Origin: Bryobacteraceae bacterium
Lineage (GTDB): Bacteria; Acidobacteriota; Terriglobia; Bryobacterales; Bryobacteraceae
Length of the DNA stretch: 49,786 nt
Direction of reading: 5' to 3'
Assembly: GCA_030039005.1 (NCBI GenBank)
Contig: JASHQT010000081.1
Span: 1-49,786 of the forward strand
How positions within the stretch are numbered: position 1 is the first letter of the stretch; each line of letters opens with the position of its first letter. The translations under genes and the position numbers were made by a program. Positions 7,012 to 16,175 of this stretch are shown in pieces. The notes under the pieces are model-generated. The model was given only the letters and a program-made list of their open reading frames with translations. It was not told the DNA's origin and did not search any database.

Positions 7012-10000
7012 CTACTGAACGACGGCCAATACTGCACTTTCGTTGGTTCCGTTGTAAGAAGCTGTGACTGCCACATCCCAAGAGAAGGACCAGAAAAAGA
7101 ACGGGCGAGTGAAGACCGTAAAGGTACCGCTGGTTGAGCCGGCCGGAATTGTGATGCTAGCTGGGACCGACGCGATGACGGGGGCGCTACTCGACAAGGT
7201 GACCTCGGCGCCTCCCGTCGGAGCCGGTCCACTGAGGGTCACGGTCCCAGTTGAGTGGGCGCCAGCGGTCACGGAAGACGGGTTCAGCGACAGGGAGGAT
7301 AGCTCCAGCGCGGGCGCGACGGTGAGAGTCGAGGTCTTGCCGGTGCCGTTGTAAGTGGCGGTGATGGACGCGTTGGTCGAAGAAGTCACCGGCTTGGTGG
7401 TGACCGTAAACGTCGCGGTTGAGCTTCCGGCGGCGACGGAGACGTTGGCCGGAACGGTTGCCGACGAGCTGTTGCTCGAGAGTGCGACCGTGATGCCCCC
7501 GGAGGGAGCGGGGCCGGTCAAAGTCACAGTGGCCGTTGACGGAGTGCCGCCGGTCACCGTCGTTGGATTGAGCGTGAGCGAAGAGAGGGCCGCGGCCGGA
7601 TTCAGGGTGAGCGAAGCAGTCTCGCTGATACCGTTGAAGCTGGCCGTAATCGTGGCTTTCGTGGATGCGCTGACAGCGGTTGTTGTCACAGGGAATGTCG
7701 CAGTGGAACTTCCCGCGCTGACGACCACGTTGGCCGGAACGGTTGCCGACGAGCTGTTGCTCGATAGCGCGACCGTGATGCCACCGGAGGGAGCGGGGCC
7801 GGTCAAAGTCACAGTGGCCGTTGACGGAGTGCCGCCGGTCACCGCGATCGGATTCAATGAAACCGACGATAGTGCCACGGCGGGATTAATGGTGAGCGCC
7901 GCGGTTTGCGTCGCGCCCGCATAGTTGGCCGTGATGGTATCCGTAGTCGAGGAGGTGACGGCGGTGGTTGCTACCGGGAAGGTAGCCGTCAAGCTGCCGG
8001 CCGACACAGTAACGGTTCCAGGCACACTTGCCGACGTACTATTGCTCGCAAGCCCGACAACAACGCCCCCGGAAGGCGCCGGGCCGCTCAGTGTCACGGT
8101 GCCGGTGGAGGAGGTCCCACCGCTTACTGTAGCCGGGTTCAATGAGAGCGAGGCCAACGTGACTCCGGATCCGGCGTTGAGATAGAGTGTGACGCTCGAA
8201 TTAGCCGTCATGGAGACGCTATCCTGCATTTGACCTCCATAGGTAGGACAGGTGGCTTGCGAACAGGCGCCGGTGATCGGAATCGTCGCGGCATTGACCG
8301 CAGTCAGCACCACGCTCACGCCGGGCGAGTAGATTCCGGTGACGCCGGATGCGTTGTAGCTGACGCGGGCCTGGAGCAGCGGCGTCATTTCGCTCATCTT
8401 GAGAGTGGTTACCGGCAGCGTGAACAGGGCGTTGTACTTCGCCATGGCGGCGCCCATCAAATCGCTGAACAGCGAATGGGTTCCATCGTAGGCGACGACG
8501 TCGCAGATATGAAACCCGAGCGGGAAGAGCGAATCGGTGAGCAGGTTCAGCAAGAGCACGTTGTCGCTTTCGCTGTCCACAATCTGGCTATAGCTCTGAT
8601 TCTCGGTGAACGTGGGAGTGGTGCCCAAGGGTCCGTAATAGGCGTTGTACTCGTCCGGCCAGGAACCATAAGCGCCGGGCGTGGGGCTGTCGACATCGTC
8701 GAAGAGATTGGTGTACAGGCGCGGAACCTCGTAGATGGACGGATTGGTCGCATCGACATATCCAGAGTTCGGGCTGGGTGCGGTTGCCAGGGTGAGCACC
8801 GGGTAAATCACGCTCTGAATGCCCTCTTCGACCGCCGCTTCGAGGAAATTCGCGTTGGATAAACCGCCGTTGTACGGAGTCACAATGCCAGTGGTGTCAA
8901 CCGTGATGCCGAGCGTCGCCGCCACGACAAGGTTCTGCTGGATTTCGTAGAGAGACTGCGCGAGCGTTGCGGGAACGCAGGCGCCAGCCGATGTCGTCGT
9001 GTAGCAGTCCAGGTTGGAATGAGTATAGGTATGGCTGACAAAGCCGAATTGGGAAGCGAGTGCGGTGACCGCGGTCAGCAGAGGGTCGCCGGGCGGAGAG
9101 TATTCACTCGTCGTGCCGATGCCCACGTAGGCAAATGTGTCGAAGTAACTTTGGAATGCCGCGGTCTGATGGAGTGAGGAATACCAGTTGGTCATCGCCT
9201 CGAGATCGGTTGCCGTGGTTCGAACGGTGGGGCAGGTGTCGGCATTGGGACACTGCGGCAGAGTAGGTGCATAGAGCCGATCACCGACCAGCAGGAGGTC
9301 AATCTGCGTGCTGAGGTAGATTTTTCGCGAACCCAGAAAGACGCCGTTGGTGACCCAGTTGATGATGCCGTAATTGAAGGCCAGCGAGTGCAGCAGAGTG
9401 GGGTAATTGTCGAAGGTGAGCGCGAGCGTCTCCTCGCCGGCGGTGGTGGTGTGCAGGGCCGCGATCGTGAAGCTGCCCGCCGTGAGCAGCGGCGTGGTGG
9501 TTTCTCCCGTTGCCGCGGTCGTCGTGGCCATGTAAGCCCAGATGCCGCTGGCCGTGTTGCCGGCCACGGGGATCGGGTTGGCGCTGTTCAGGTACGGGAA
9601 AACGGACGCGCCTGTGGGTGTCAAGGACGCCTGGATCTCGTTAGCGGGCGTGTAGGTCGCGCCGGAATCCATGGCTACCAGTCCCCATCTTGCTTCCGGC
9701 CAGGTGAAATAGCTGACCATCCGGACGTTGAATTGAACGGCGTAGGTGTCGAGCTTAGACCAGTCGGAAGTGGAGAGCAGACTCGTGGAGGTATTGCCGC
9801 TCGAAACTCCGAAGGTGTTGTTGGTGAGAATGATGCCTTGATAATTGCCTTGGCCCGAGGGATTGGAGAGCGCCAGGCCATTCAATCGATTGCCAGAAGC
9901 ATCGGGCGTGATGCTGCTGAGCACAACCGTGTCGTAGGGGACGCCGATCTCCGCCAGAAACGAAGTGATGGCCTGGTAACCGATCTCCGTAGTTTCCCCA

Positions 10001-10212
10001 TCCACCACGAGAAGCTTCATGGCAAGAGGGGGCGGCGTGAGCGGGGGGCGCGCGTTGGTGACCGCCGCTGGTGTGGTGATCGCAGCCAGTGGTGTGGATG
10101 TGAATGCTTGCATCATTACAGGCGGCGATTCGGGAATGCTCGAATTGGGTTTCGCGAGCTCGGGCATCGCGACAAAAAGCAGGACCACGGATAAACAGGT
10201 AAGACTTCGCAT
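7012..10212 (-). CDS. Large secreted polysaccharide-deacetylase-like (Agd3/CE18-like?) protein with four Ig-like repeats
   Basis: Protein of 1066 residues from ATG 10212 with a signal peptide. Residues about 65-270 form a beta-rich N-terminal domain (MKLLVVDGETTEIG, GIILTNN). The central domain contains TQIDLLLVGDR (about 300) and FVSHTYTHSNLDC (about 392-404). The HxxxH motif plus an upstream Asp is the metal-binding pattern of polysaccharide deacetylases. The domain order resembles fungal Agd3 (CBM87 plus CE18), which deacetylates galactosaminogalactan; that homology is my inference and not proven. Residues 685-1066 are four tandem repeats of about 95 residues, each opening with L-S-x-NP-x-x-V-x-G-G, resembling bacterial Ig-like domains. 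Its position at the end of an EPS operon, after the NRPS, fits extracellular tailoring of the polymer. Confidence 0.68.
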   Translation of the reverse strand: MRSLTCLSVVLLFVAMPELAKPNSSIPESPPVMMQAFTSTPLAAITTPAAVTNARPPLTPPPLAMKLLVVDGETTEIGYQAITSFLAEIGVPYDTVVLSSITPDASGNRLNGLALSNPSGQGNYQGIILTNNTFGVSSGNTSTSLLSTSDWSKLDTYAVQFNVRMVSYFTWPEARWGLVAMDSGATYTPANEIQASLTPTGASVFPYLNSANPIPVAGNTASGIWAYMATTTAATGETTTPLLTAGSFTIAALHTTTAGEETLALTFDNYPTLLHSLAFNYGIINWVTNGVFLGSRKIYLSTQIDLLLVGDRLYAPTLPQCPNADTCPTVRTTATDLEAMTNWYSSLHQTAAFQSYFDTFAYVGIGTTSEYSPPGDPLLTAVTALASQFGFVSHTYTHSNLDCYTTTSAGACVPATLAQSLYEIQQNLVVAATLGITVDTTGIVTPYNGGLSNANFLEAAVEEGIQSVIYPVLTLATAPSPNSGYVDATNPSIYEVPRLYTNLFDDVDSPTPGAYGSWPDEYNAYYGPLGTTPTFTENQSYSQIVDSESDNVLLLNLLTDSLFPLGFHICDVVAYDGTHSLFSDLMGAAMAKYNALFTLPVTTLKMSEMTPLLQARVSYNASGVTGIYSPGVSVVLTAVNAATIPITGACSQATCPTYGGQMQDSVSMTANSSVTLYLNAGSGVTLASLSLNPATVSGGTSSTGTVTLSGPAPSGGVVVGLASNSTSASVPGTVTVSAGSLTATFPVATTAVTSSTTDTITANYAGATQTAALTINPAVALSSVSLNPIAVTGGTPSTATVTLTGPAPSGGITVALSSNSSSATVPANVVVSAGSSTATFPVTTTAVSASTKATITASFNGISETASLTLNPAAALSSLTLNPTTVTGGTPSTATVTLTGPAPSGGITVALSSNSSSATVPANVSVAAGSSTATFTVTTKPVTSSTNASITATYNGTGKTSTLTVAPALELSSLSLNPSSVTAGAHSTGTVTLSGPAPTGGAEVTLSSSAPVIASVPASITIPAGSTSGTFTVFTRPFFFWSFSWDVAVTASYNGTNESAVLAVVQ
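7442..7844 (-). repeat. Near-identical internal repeat units in the Ig-like tail
   Basis: Segments 7442-7559 and 7727-7844 match at 115 of 118 positions by eye, with a period of 285 bp, or 95 codons. They belong to the second and third of four Ig-like repeats whose starts fall at about 8158, 7873, 7586 and 7301. The outer two copies are more diverged. This points to recent duplication or gene conversion of the middle repeats, so copy number may vary between strains or be misassembled from short reads. Confidence 0.85.
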
Positions 10213-10254
10213 GGGGACCTCGTAAAGGAAGAAAATGATCGATTGGGAACTGAG

Positions 10255-13200
10255 TTACGCCGCCGAGCGAGCCGAAGGGAGGCTTGCGATCCCGCCGTCC
10301 GCTCGCTCCAGGCAGGCTTGGAGTTCGCGAGCCAGCGTATGGACGTGCGGCTCTTCGAGCATCGTGAGGTGATCTCCGGGCACAACGTGGATCTCCAGAC
10401 CGTCCGATGCCAGCGCGCTCCAAGCCAACCGGCGGTCTTCGTAAGAACGGTGCGGTCCATCGCTCGAGAGAAATTGCGTGACGTGTCCGGCGTAGGGCTT
10501 AGGCGAGTGCGCTCGGATGGCCTTGATGTTGGCTTCGCCAACGCGCCGGGCCGCGCGGGCTACGGACGCCGACGGCCGTAAGCCCATCGCCCATCCAAGC
10601 CGCACGAAGCCGTTGCCAAACCAGCGGGCCAGATATTTCAGGCGAGCCGCGCCCGGGAGCATTAGAAACTCGCCGAGGTGGCAATCCAAATATTCCGCGA
10701 GCTGGGAGCGGGCGTGGAGATAACGCAGCGGTCCGGGGAGGAACGAATCGATCAAGCCCAGAAAACGCACTTCCTCGCCCGCGGCGGTCAGCCGTTGGGC
10801 GATCTCATAAGCCAGGACGCCTCCGATGCAGACTCCGCCCAGATAGTAGGGGCCGTGGGGCTGTTTTTCCCGAATCTTCTGCAAGTAGGCGGATGCGATG
10901 GCGTCGACATTGTCGAGCGGCTGTTCTTTTCCGTCCAATCCAGGCGGTTGGAGGCCGTAGATGGCTCGATCTCCTCGAAGAAGAGAGGCGAGCTTGTGGA
11001 TGCTGACCAGATTGGCCCCCAGGGAGTGAATGCAAAAAAATGGCGGCGCGACAGCCGCGGCGGCCGGAGCATGCAATTCCACCAGAGGCGCCCACGCGCC
11101 GGCATACGTGTGATCCGCGAGCTTGCGAGCAAGCCGGGCAATGGTGGGCGCTTCAAACAACGCGGCCACGGGAATATTTTGGCCCGTCTGCTTTTCAATC
11201 TCCGCGATCAGCCGCGCGGCCAAAAGCGAGTGGCCGCCCAGGTCGAAGAAGTTGTCGTTCACCCCGATGTGATCCACGCGCAGCAGCGCCTGCCAGATCC
11301 GGACCAGCGTGCGTTCCAATTGGGTTTGCGGAGCGCGATAAGCGCCATTCATATCCGGCCGATGGGATGGCGGCGGGAGCGCTGCGCGATCCACCTTGCC
11401 GTTGGTGTTCAGCGGAATCGAATCCAGGATCACGAACGCCGAGGGAACCATGTGGGACGGGAGCTTCTGGCGGACCCATTGGCGCAGCAAATCCGGAGCG
11501 CTAGGGAGCGCTTGGCGCAGCGTGAGGTAGGCGACCAAGCGCCGGTCTCCGGGTGAATCCTCGCGAGCCATCAGGAATAGCTGCCGCACCTCGGGGTGCG
11601 AAATTATGGCGCCGCGAACCTCGGCGAGCTCGATGCGATGGCCGCGGATTTTGATTTGATCGTCGAGGCGGCCGATGAATTCGAAGTCGCCGTCCGCTTT
11701 CAAACGGGCCAGGTCGCCGGTGCGATAGAGCAGGGCGCCAGGCTTGTTCGCGAATGGGTCTGGAAGGAACTTTTGCGCGGTGAGTTCCGGCCTGTTCCAG
11801 TAGCCTTTGGCGACACCATCGCCTCCGATGTAGATTTCGCCGGGAAGCCCGATCGGTACCGGGCGCATCAGGCTGTCGAGCAGGTACATGCGGGCGTTGC
11901 TAATGGGCTTGCCAATGGGAACCGTGATGGCGTCATCGGGAATGGAGACGATTTCGTGGTAGGTAGTCGCAACACATCCTTCGGCGGGCCCGTAGCTATT
12001 GATCAGGACGCCGGGCGCGACGTGGCGGAGGAGGTTGCGGAGTGGACCCGCTTCGGCGGCTTCTCCGCCGAACATCACTTTGCGAACTCCTTTGAGCACG
12101 TGCGGGGCGTCGCGGCCAATTTGATGGACGTAGGCGGTGTTCAGGATGAGAATCGAGACGCGTTCGGCGCGCAGAAAATCCATCAGCTCCGCGGGCCCCA
12201 GCAGCACCTCGCGGCGCATTCCGACCAGAGCAGCGCCGTTGGTTAATGCGAGCCAGATTTCGAATATGGCGGCGTCGAAGGAAGGGCTAGCGACCTGCGC
12301 GATGCGGTCGGCCGGCGTTGCCTCCACCTGGTTGGAATTTCGAACCATACGGACCACGGCGCGGTGCGGAATGCAGGCGGCCTTCGGCTGTCCGGTTGAG
12401 CCGGAGGTGTAAACCATCACGGCGATCGACTCAGACGTAGACAGGTTGGCGACGGGCTCGGTGGCGCAACCTGCCACCGGCGAATCGGGTGCGTCGACGG
12501 TGATCAGCGGCGCCGATGCAGGTGGTTTTGTCCGAACAGAGCGCTCGGTCAAGACGCATCGCATGTCGGTGTCATCCGCGATGAACTTTATTCTTTCGGC
12601 CGGATAGGCGGGATCGATGGGGACGTACACGCCGCCGGCCTTGAGCACGCCGAGCATAGCTACGATCATCGCGGCCGAACGATCCATGAAGATTCCGATG
12701 CGGTCCTCAGGGCGGATTCCTTCGCGGCGCAGGAGTTGGGCGATCTGATTCGACCGCTCGTCGAGCTGATGATAGGTCAGGCGCTCGGCGCCGAAGGCAA
12801 GCGCTTCGGCGTCCGGGTGCAGTGTGGCTTGTTCGGTGAACAGTTCGTGCAGGGTCTTGCGAGGGTAATCCGCACTGCTGCCCGAGTAAGCGCCGAGAAC
12901 CAAGGCGCGTTCCTCAGCGGGCATCATGTCATAGGAATGTAGGCGCGCTTCGGGCGCCTCCGCGATGGCTTCGAGGAGGCGGATGTACTGGCGGGCCATC
13001 CGCTCCACGGTGGCTGGTTCGAACAAACTTTCGCAATAGACGAGGGTGGCGATTCCGCCGCCGGTCGCCAGCGCCAAATCGTAACAGCAGGATTTAGGAC
13101 TGCCTGCTCCCCAGATAAAAAACACGTTGCAGAACGGCGGCAGCGGATGGACAACGGGGGAGCCATTCCGGAGCAACTGCGGGAAGGTGGTTTCCGGCGG

Positions 13201-13458
13201 GCATTCGATCAGAAGTACGGATTCGCTATCCGTGCCCACGAGCACCTGCTGAGTATTTGCATAGCGGCTCAGCAGAATTGCGTAGGCGGCCAGATATAGC
13301 GATTCGAGAGGCGCACCATGCTCGCGCGCCACGGCGCGCAACGCGCCGGCCAGCGCGGGCGGAATCTGCACGGACACGCGTGCGTATTCGTAGAGACCGC
13401 CGGCTATGCGCGGGTGATCCCAGGGCAGGTCCAAGAAGGATTCCGTTGGGTTGTTCAT
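10255..13458 (-). CDS. Single-module non-ribosomal peptide synthetase (partial C-A-T-TE)
   Basis: Protein of 1067 residues. Residues 1-180 are only the C-terminal half of a condensation domain (LPWDHPR start, no HHxxxDG). Residues 190-690 are an adenylation domain with YTSGSTGQPKA, SFDAAIFEIW (A4 Asp, typical of alpha-amino-acid binding), NSYGPAEG, YRTGDLA, GRLDDQIKIRGHRIE and NTNGKVDR. A carrier domain follows with LGGHSLLAARL (phosphopantetheine Ser). The thioesterase is last, with GGVCIGGV, where Cys replaces the usual nucleophilic Ser, and a C-terminal GDHLTML His. It should load one amino acid and release or transfer it. The gene starts 3 bp from the WecA-like stop inside the EPS operon, which suggests a role in decorating the glycan rather than making a long peptide (inference). 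Confidence 0.9.
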   Translation of the reverse strand: MNNPTESFLDLPWDHPRIAGGLYEYARVSVQIPPALAGALRAVAREHGAPLESLYLAAYAILLSRYANTQQVLVGTDSESVLLIECPPETTFPQLLRNGSPVVHPLPPFCNVFFIWGAGSPKSCCYDLALATGGGIATLVYCESLFEPATVERMARQYIRLLEAIAEAPEARLHSYDMMPAEERALVLGAYSGSSADYPRKTLHELFTEQATLHPDAEALAFGAERLTYHQLDERSNQIAQLLRREGIRPEDRIGIFMDRSAAMIVAMLGVLKAGGVYVPIDPAYPAERIKFIADDTDMRCVLTERSVRTKPPASAPLITVDAPDSPVAGCATEPVANLSTSESIAVMVYTSGSTGQPKAACIPHRAVVRMVRNSNQVEATPADRIAQVASPSFDAAIFEIWLALTNGAALVGMRREVLLGPAELMDFLRAERVSILILNTAYVHQIGRDAPHVLKGVRKVMFGGEAAEAGPLRNLLRHVAPGVLINSYGPAEGCVATTYHEIVSIPDDAITVPIGKPISNARMYLLDSLMRPVPIGLPGEIYIGGDGVAKGYWNRPELTAQKFLPDPFANKPGALLYRTGDLARLKADGDFEFIGRLDDQIKIRGHRIELAEVRGAIISHPEVRQLFLMAREDSPGDRRLVAYLTLRQALPSAPDLLRQWVRQKLPSHMVPSAFVILDSIPLNTNGKVDRAALPPPSHRPDMNGAYRAPQTQLERTLVRIWQALLRVDHIGVNDNFFDLGGHSLLAARLIAEIEKQTGQNIPVAALFEAPTIARLARKLADHTYAGAWAPLVELHAPAAAAVAPPFFCIHSLGANLVSIHKLASLLRGDRAIYGLQPPGLDGKEQPLDNVDAIASAYLQKIREKQPHGPYYLGGVCIGGVLAYEIAQRLTAAGEEVRFLGLIDSFLPGPLRYLHARSQLAEYLDCHLGEFLMLPGAARLKYLARWFGNGFVRLGWAMGLRPSASVARAARRVGEANIKAIRAHSPKPYAGHVTQFLSSDGPHRSYEDRRLAWSALASDGLEIHVVPGDHLTMLEEPHVHTLARELQACLERADGGIASLPSARSAA

Positions 13459-13461
13459 ACG

Positions 13462-14856
13462 TTAACTCCCCGCTGCGACAGCTCGAGTGCTGTGGGTTTT
13501 CGACCCCAGGACCTTACGAACGGTCTCGGCAAAGGGCACCACGGCGTTGGACTGATCGTAGGGCGTTACAGCATGCGACAGTTCGATCCACTCGTTCTGT
13601 GAAATGGGCATGCGGAGCGCCCAACGGGGCGCGGAAACGAAGTCGGGTTCCCAGACAAAACTCTGTTCGCCGAGTTGCATCCGGACGGGGTGAAAGCCGA
13701 ATTCTCGCGCCACATCCTGAATTACGGCCCAGCAATCGCTCGCCGTGCCGGCCGAAGACAGCCGATCTTCAAACGTCTGGACGGCGAGTTGCGCTTTCAT
13801 CTCGCGCTGAAACGCCGTTCGCGTCAGCACCCGGCGGGCGGCTTTGAACTCCACGTAACCTAAGCGCTGAACCGCGAACAACGCGCAACAGGCAAAGGCG
13901 GCGATGGCGAGCGGTTTCCAAAGCCCTGGGGCGATCGTTACGCCGAACGCGAAGATGCCTGCGAGCGCAGTGGCGATGTACAAGCTCAGAACCGCGCCGC
14001 GATGCGAAAGGCCGCGCGCCATCAGGCGGTGATGGATGTGCGAGCGGTCGGCCGAAAAGATCGGCTGGGCGCGCAAAAAACGCCGCAGGATGGCAATGCT
14101 GGTGTCCGTTAACGGAACGGCGAGCACAATCAGCGGCGCCGCCATCTCGAAAACGCCGGTGGCCTGGTTGCTCCAGAGGACGCTGTAACAGCCGAGCAAG
14201 AGGCCGATCAGAAGGCTACCGGTGTCACCCAGGAAGATCGAAGCCGGATTGAAGTTATACGGTAGAAATCCGAGCAAGGCTCCCAGCAAGATCGCGGCGG
14301 AGATGGTCAACGGCGTGGCTTCACGGAGGAGCGACGCGGCCAGAATGGCGAGCGCGGCAAGGCTCGCGATACCCGCGGCCAAACCGTCAAGTCCGTCGAT
14401 CAAATTCAAGGCGTTCATGCACAATACGAGCCAGAGAATGGTGAGCAGCGCTCCGGCGCCGGGCGCCAGCGCGAGTCCGCCGGCGCCGCAAATGCGAATA
14501 CCCGCCGCCACAACGAGAATGCTGGCCAGGATTTCGATCGCGAGTTTGTGCCAGGGCTGCAGCCCGAGTACGTCGTCCAGAATTCCAACCCCGAATACGA
14601 GAATGGCTGCTGGCGCAAGAGCTCCCAGGGTGGGGCGAAGATCTGCGCGAAGGAGCGCCGCCGCGGAACCGCTCAGCAACAGCGCGAGAAAGATGGCGAC
14701 GCCGCCGATGCGCGCGACAGGCTCATGGTGAATCTTCCGTCGATGATCGGGTAAGTCGACCAGTTGCCATCGCAAGGCGGCCGCGCGAACCAGGGGGGTC
14801 AGGATCATCGACAAAGCGAAAGTGAACGCAAACGGTAAGAGAGTCGCGAACAGCAT
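13462..14856 (-). CDS. WecA/MraY-family polyprenyl-phosphate sugar-1-phosphate transferase
   Basis: Integral membrane enzyme of 464 residues with about ten or eleven membrane segments in the first 330. Family motifs are present: GVGILDD, the catalytic NLIDGLDGLAAG, FLGDTGS and the sugar-nucleotide loop DRSHIHHRL. It should transfer a HexNAc-1-phosphate from UDP-sugar to undecaprenyl phosphate, starting the EPS repeat unit. The C-terminal extension of about 130 residues (AFQREMKAQLAVQTFEDRL onward) is soluble and unlike the short tail of E. coli WecA; similar tails occur in GT4-type transferases of other phyla. No WbaP/PglC-type initiator is in the cluster, so this is the likely priming enzyme. 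N-acetyl sugar at the reducing end would also fit the deacetylase candidate downstream. Confidence 0.88.
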   Translation of the reverse strand: MLFATLLPFAFTFALSMILTPLVRAAALRWQLVDLPDHRRKIHHEPVARIGGVAIFLALLLSGSAAALLRADLRPTLGALAPAAILVFGVGILDDVLGLQPWHKLAIEILASILVVAAGIRICGAGGLALAPGAGALLTILWLVLCMNALNLIDGLDGLAAGIASLAALAILAASLLREATPLTISAAILLGALLGFLPYNFNPASIFLGDTGSLLIGLLLGCYSVLWSNQATGVFEMAAPLIVLAVPLTDTSIAILRRFLRAQPIFSADRSHIHHRLMARGLSHRGAVLSLYIATALAGIFAFGVTIAPGLWKPLAIAAFACCALFAVQRLGYVEFKAARRVLTRTAFQREMKAQLAVQTFEDRLSSAGTASDCWAVIQDVAREFGFHPVRMQLGEQSFVWEPDFVSAPRWALRMPISQNEWIELSHAVTPYDQSNAVVPFAETVRKVLGSKTHSTRAVAAGS

Positions 14857-14892
14857 ACTTCAATCCCTCCGTTCAGTCTGGGACGGGACGTC

Positions 14893-16074
14893 TCAGGCGT
14901 GATGGTGAAATGTGTGCCGAAGAAAGGCGCGGGAAGGCGACCTTGCTACAACCAACTCCGTGTGCCCGCCACGGAAATGCCAAATGGCGTGTTCATATAG
15001 GTCTTCGAGCTCATCGACGACGTGATCCCAGGAGAACAAATCCTCCACTCGGTGCCGGGCCTTCTTACCGAGCTCGTGGCCTTCCTTTTCGTGCGCTAAG
15101 CTCCAGCCGAGCTCGCGCTCGAGATCGTCAACATCCTTGTTGTGAAACAGAACGCCGGCGTCTCCGATGACCTCTTTATTTTCGGGAATGTCGCTCGCCA
15201 GGCACGGCAGTCCGTAGCTCATGGCTTCCAAAAGGCCGATGGAACATCCTTCCAGTTCGGACGGCTGAACGAAAAGAGCCGCGTTGGAGAAGAGTTCTTC
15301 CAGCAGCCTTCCCCGGACGTGTCCCGCAAAGGTGATTCTTGGATTGCCATCGGCGAGATCCAGGAGTTCGCGCTGGTAGGCTCCCGGCGCAGGGGGCTCG
15401 CCGGCCAACACGAGCGCGAGGCCGGGAGACAGGCGCCGAAATGCCTTGATCAGGTAATGCGCGCCCTTTTCGGGAACCAGGCGGGCGGCAAACAGGATGT
15501 ACCGGTGAGCAGCGACACCCAAATCCGAAATCAGTTGGGGGCCTGTCAGCTCTTTTACGTTGGCGGCAGTCGGGATATACTCGCAGTGTTTTCCATAGTG
15601 CTCCTGCAGGTATTCGCATTGCGTATGGGAGACGGCAGTGATCGCATCGGCGCAGGCCACGGATACCGTTTCCATGGTTTTCAACACCCTGCGTGCCAAC
15701 CCTCCCCAGCGCGTACGCATCCATTCGATGCCGTGCATCTGAAGTACGCAGGGCACGCGTTTCAGGCGCAGGATGGCGGCCGTGGCGCCCGCGGCAACGC
15801 TGTGCAGGTGAATGATGTCGGGCGATCCGGACATCAGCTCCATGCAGGCGCCCACCAGCGCGCCGGTGCTTTTCTCGGCCCAATAGGGCTTCACGCGGGG
15901 CAGCCAAACGAGGCGCATGCCTTCCCATTCTTTCGGGCAGGCATCGTCGCCGCGGCTGGAGTAAACGGTGACTGCATGGCCCCGCGCAACAAGCCTGCGG
16001 CCGACTTCGCGCGTGTAGGTTTCAATTCCGCCGCCGCGAAACAGATCCTTGGTCACTAGAAAATGAATGTTCAT
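14893..16074 (-). CDS. GT4-family glycosyltransferase (GT-B fold)
   Basis: Cytoplasmic glycosyltransferase of 393 residues from ATG 16074. The N-terminal half has the glycine-rich acceptor loop FRGGGIETYTREVGRRL and the DIIHLHSVAAG strand. The C-terminal half has the GT4 donor-site pattern: ILFAARLVPEKGAHYLIKAF, LVLAGEPP, and the EX7E-type segment EGCSIGLLEAMSYGLPCLAS. It should add a sugar to the lipid-linked repeat unit. Donor and linkage cannot be read from sequence. A 101-bp non-coding gap separates it from the next upstream GT gene and 36 bp from the WecA-like gene. Confidence 0.9.
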   Translation of the reverse strand: MNIHFLVTKDLFRGGGIETYTREVGRRLVARGHAVTVYSSRGDDACPKEWEGMRLVWLPRVKPYWAEKSTGALVGACMELMSGSPDIIHLHSVAAGATAAILRLKRVPCVLQMHGIEWMRTRWGGLARRVLKTMETVSVACADAITAVSHTQCEYLQEHYGKHCEYIPTAANVKELTGPQLISDLGVAAHRYILFAARLVPEKGAHYLIKAFRRLSPGLALVLAGEPPAPGAYQRELLDLADGNPRITFAGHVRGRLLEELFSNAALFVQPSELEGCSIGLLEAMSYGLPCLASDIPENKEVIGDAGVLFHNKDVDDLERELGWSLAHEKEGHELGKKARHRVEDLFSWDHVVDELEDLYEHAIWHFRGGHTELVVARSPSRAFLRHTFHHHA

Positions 16075-16175
16075 ACGATTGACGCAGCCTTTCCTGAAAT
16101 GCAGACTGGCAGGTTTTTCTTCTTAGGGATGACTCGCGCGGGGGCTCCCGGCGGACCTGGTGCACCCCGGACAAT

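Noticed and set aside
7355..7924. Repetitive Val/Ala-rich plus-strand open frames opposite the Ig-like repeats
   Set aside because: They mirror the repeat units of the sense gene and lack a signal or ribosome site; a by-product of GC-rich repeats.
9388..10194. 268-codon plus-strand open frame
   Set aside because: Antisense to the signal peptide and N-terminal domain of the secreted deacetylase candidate; Arg/Gly-rich shadow composition.
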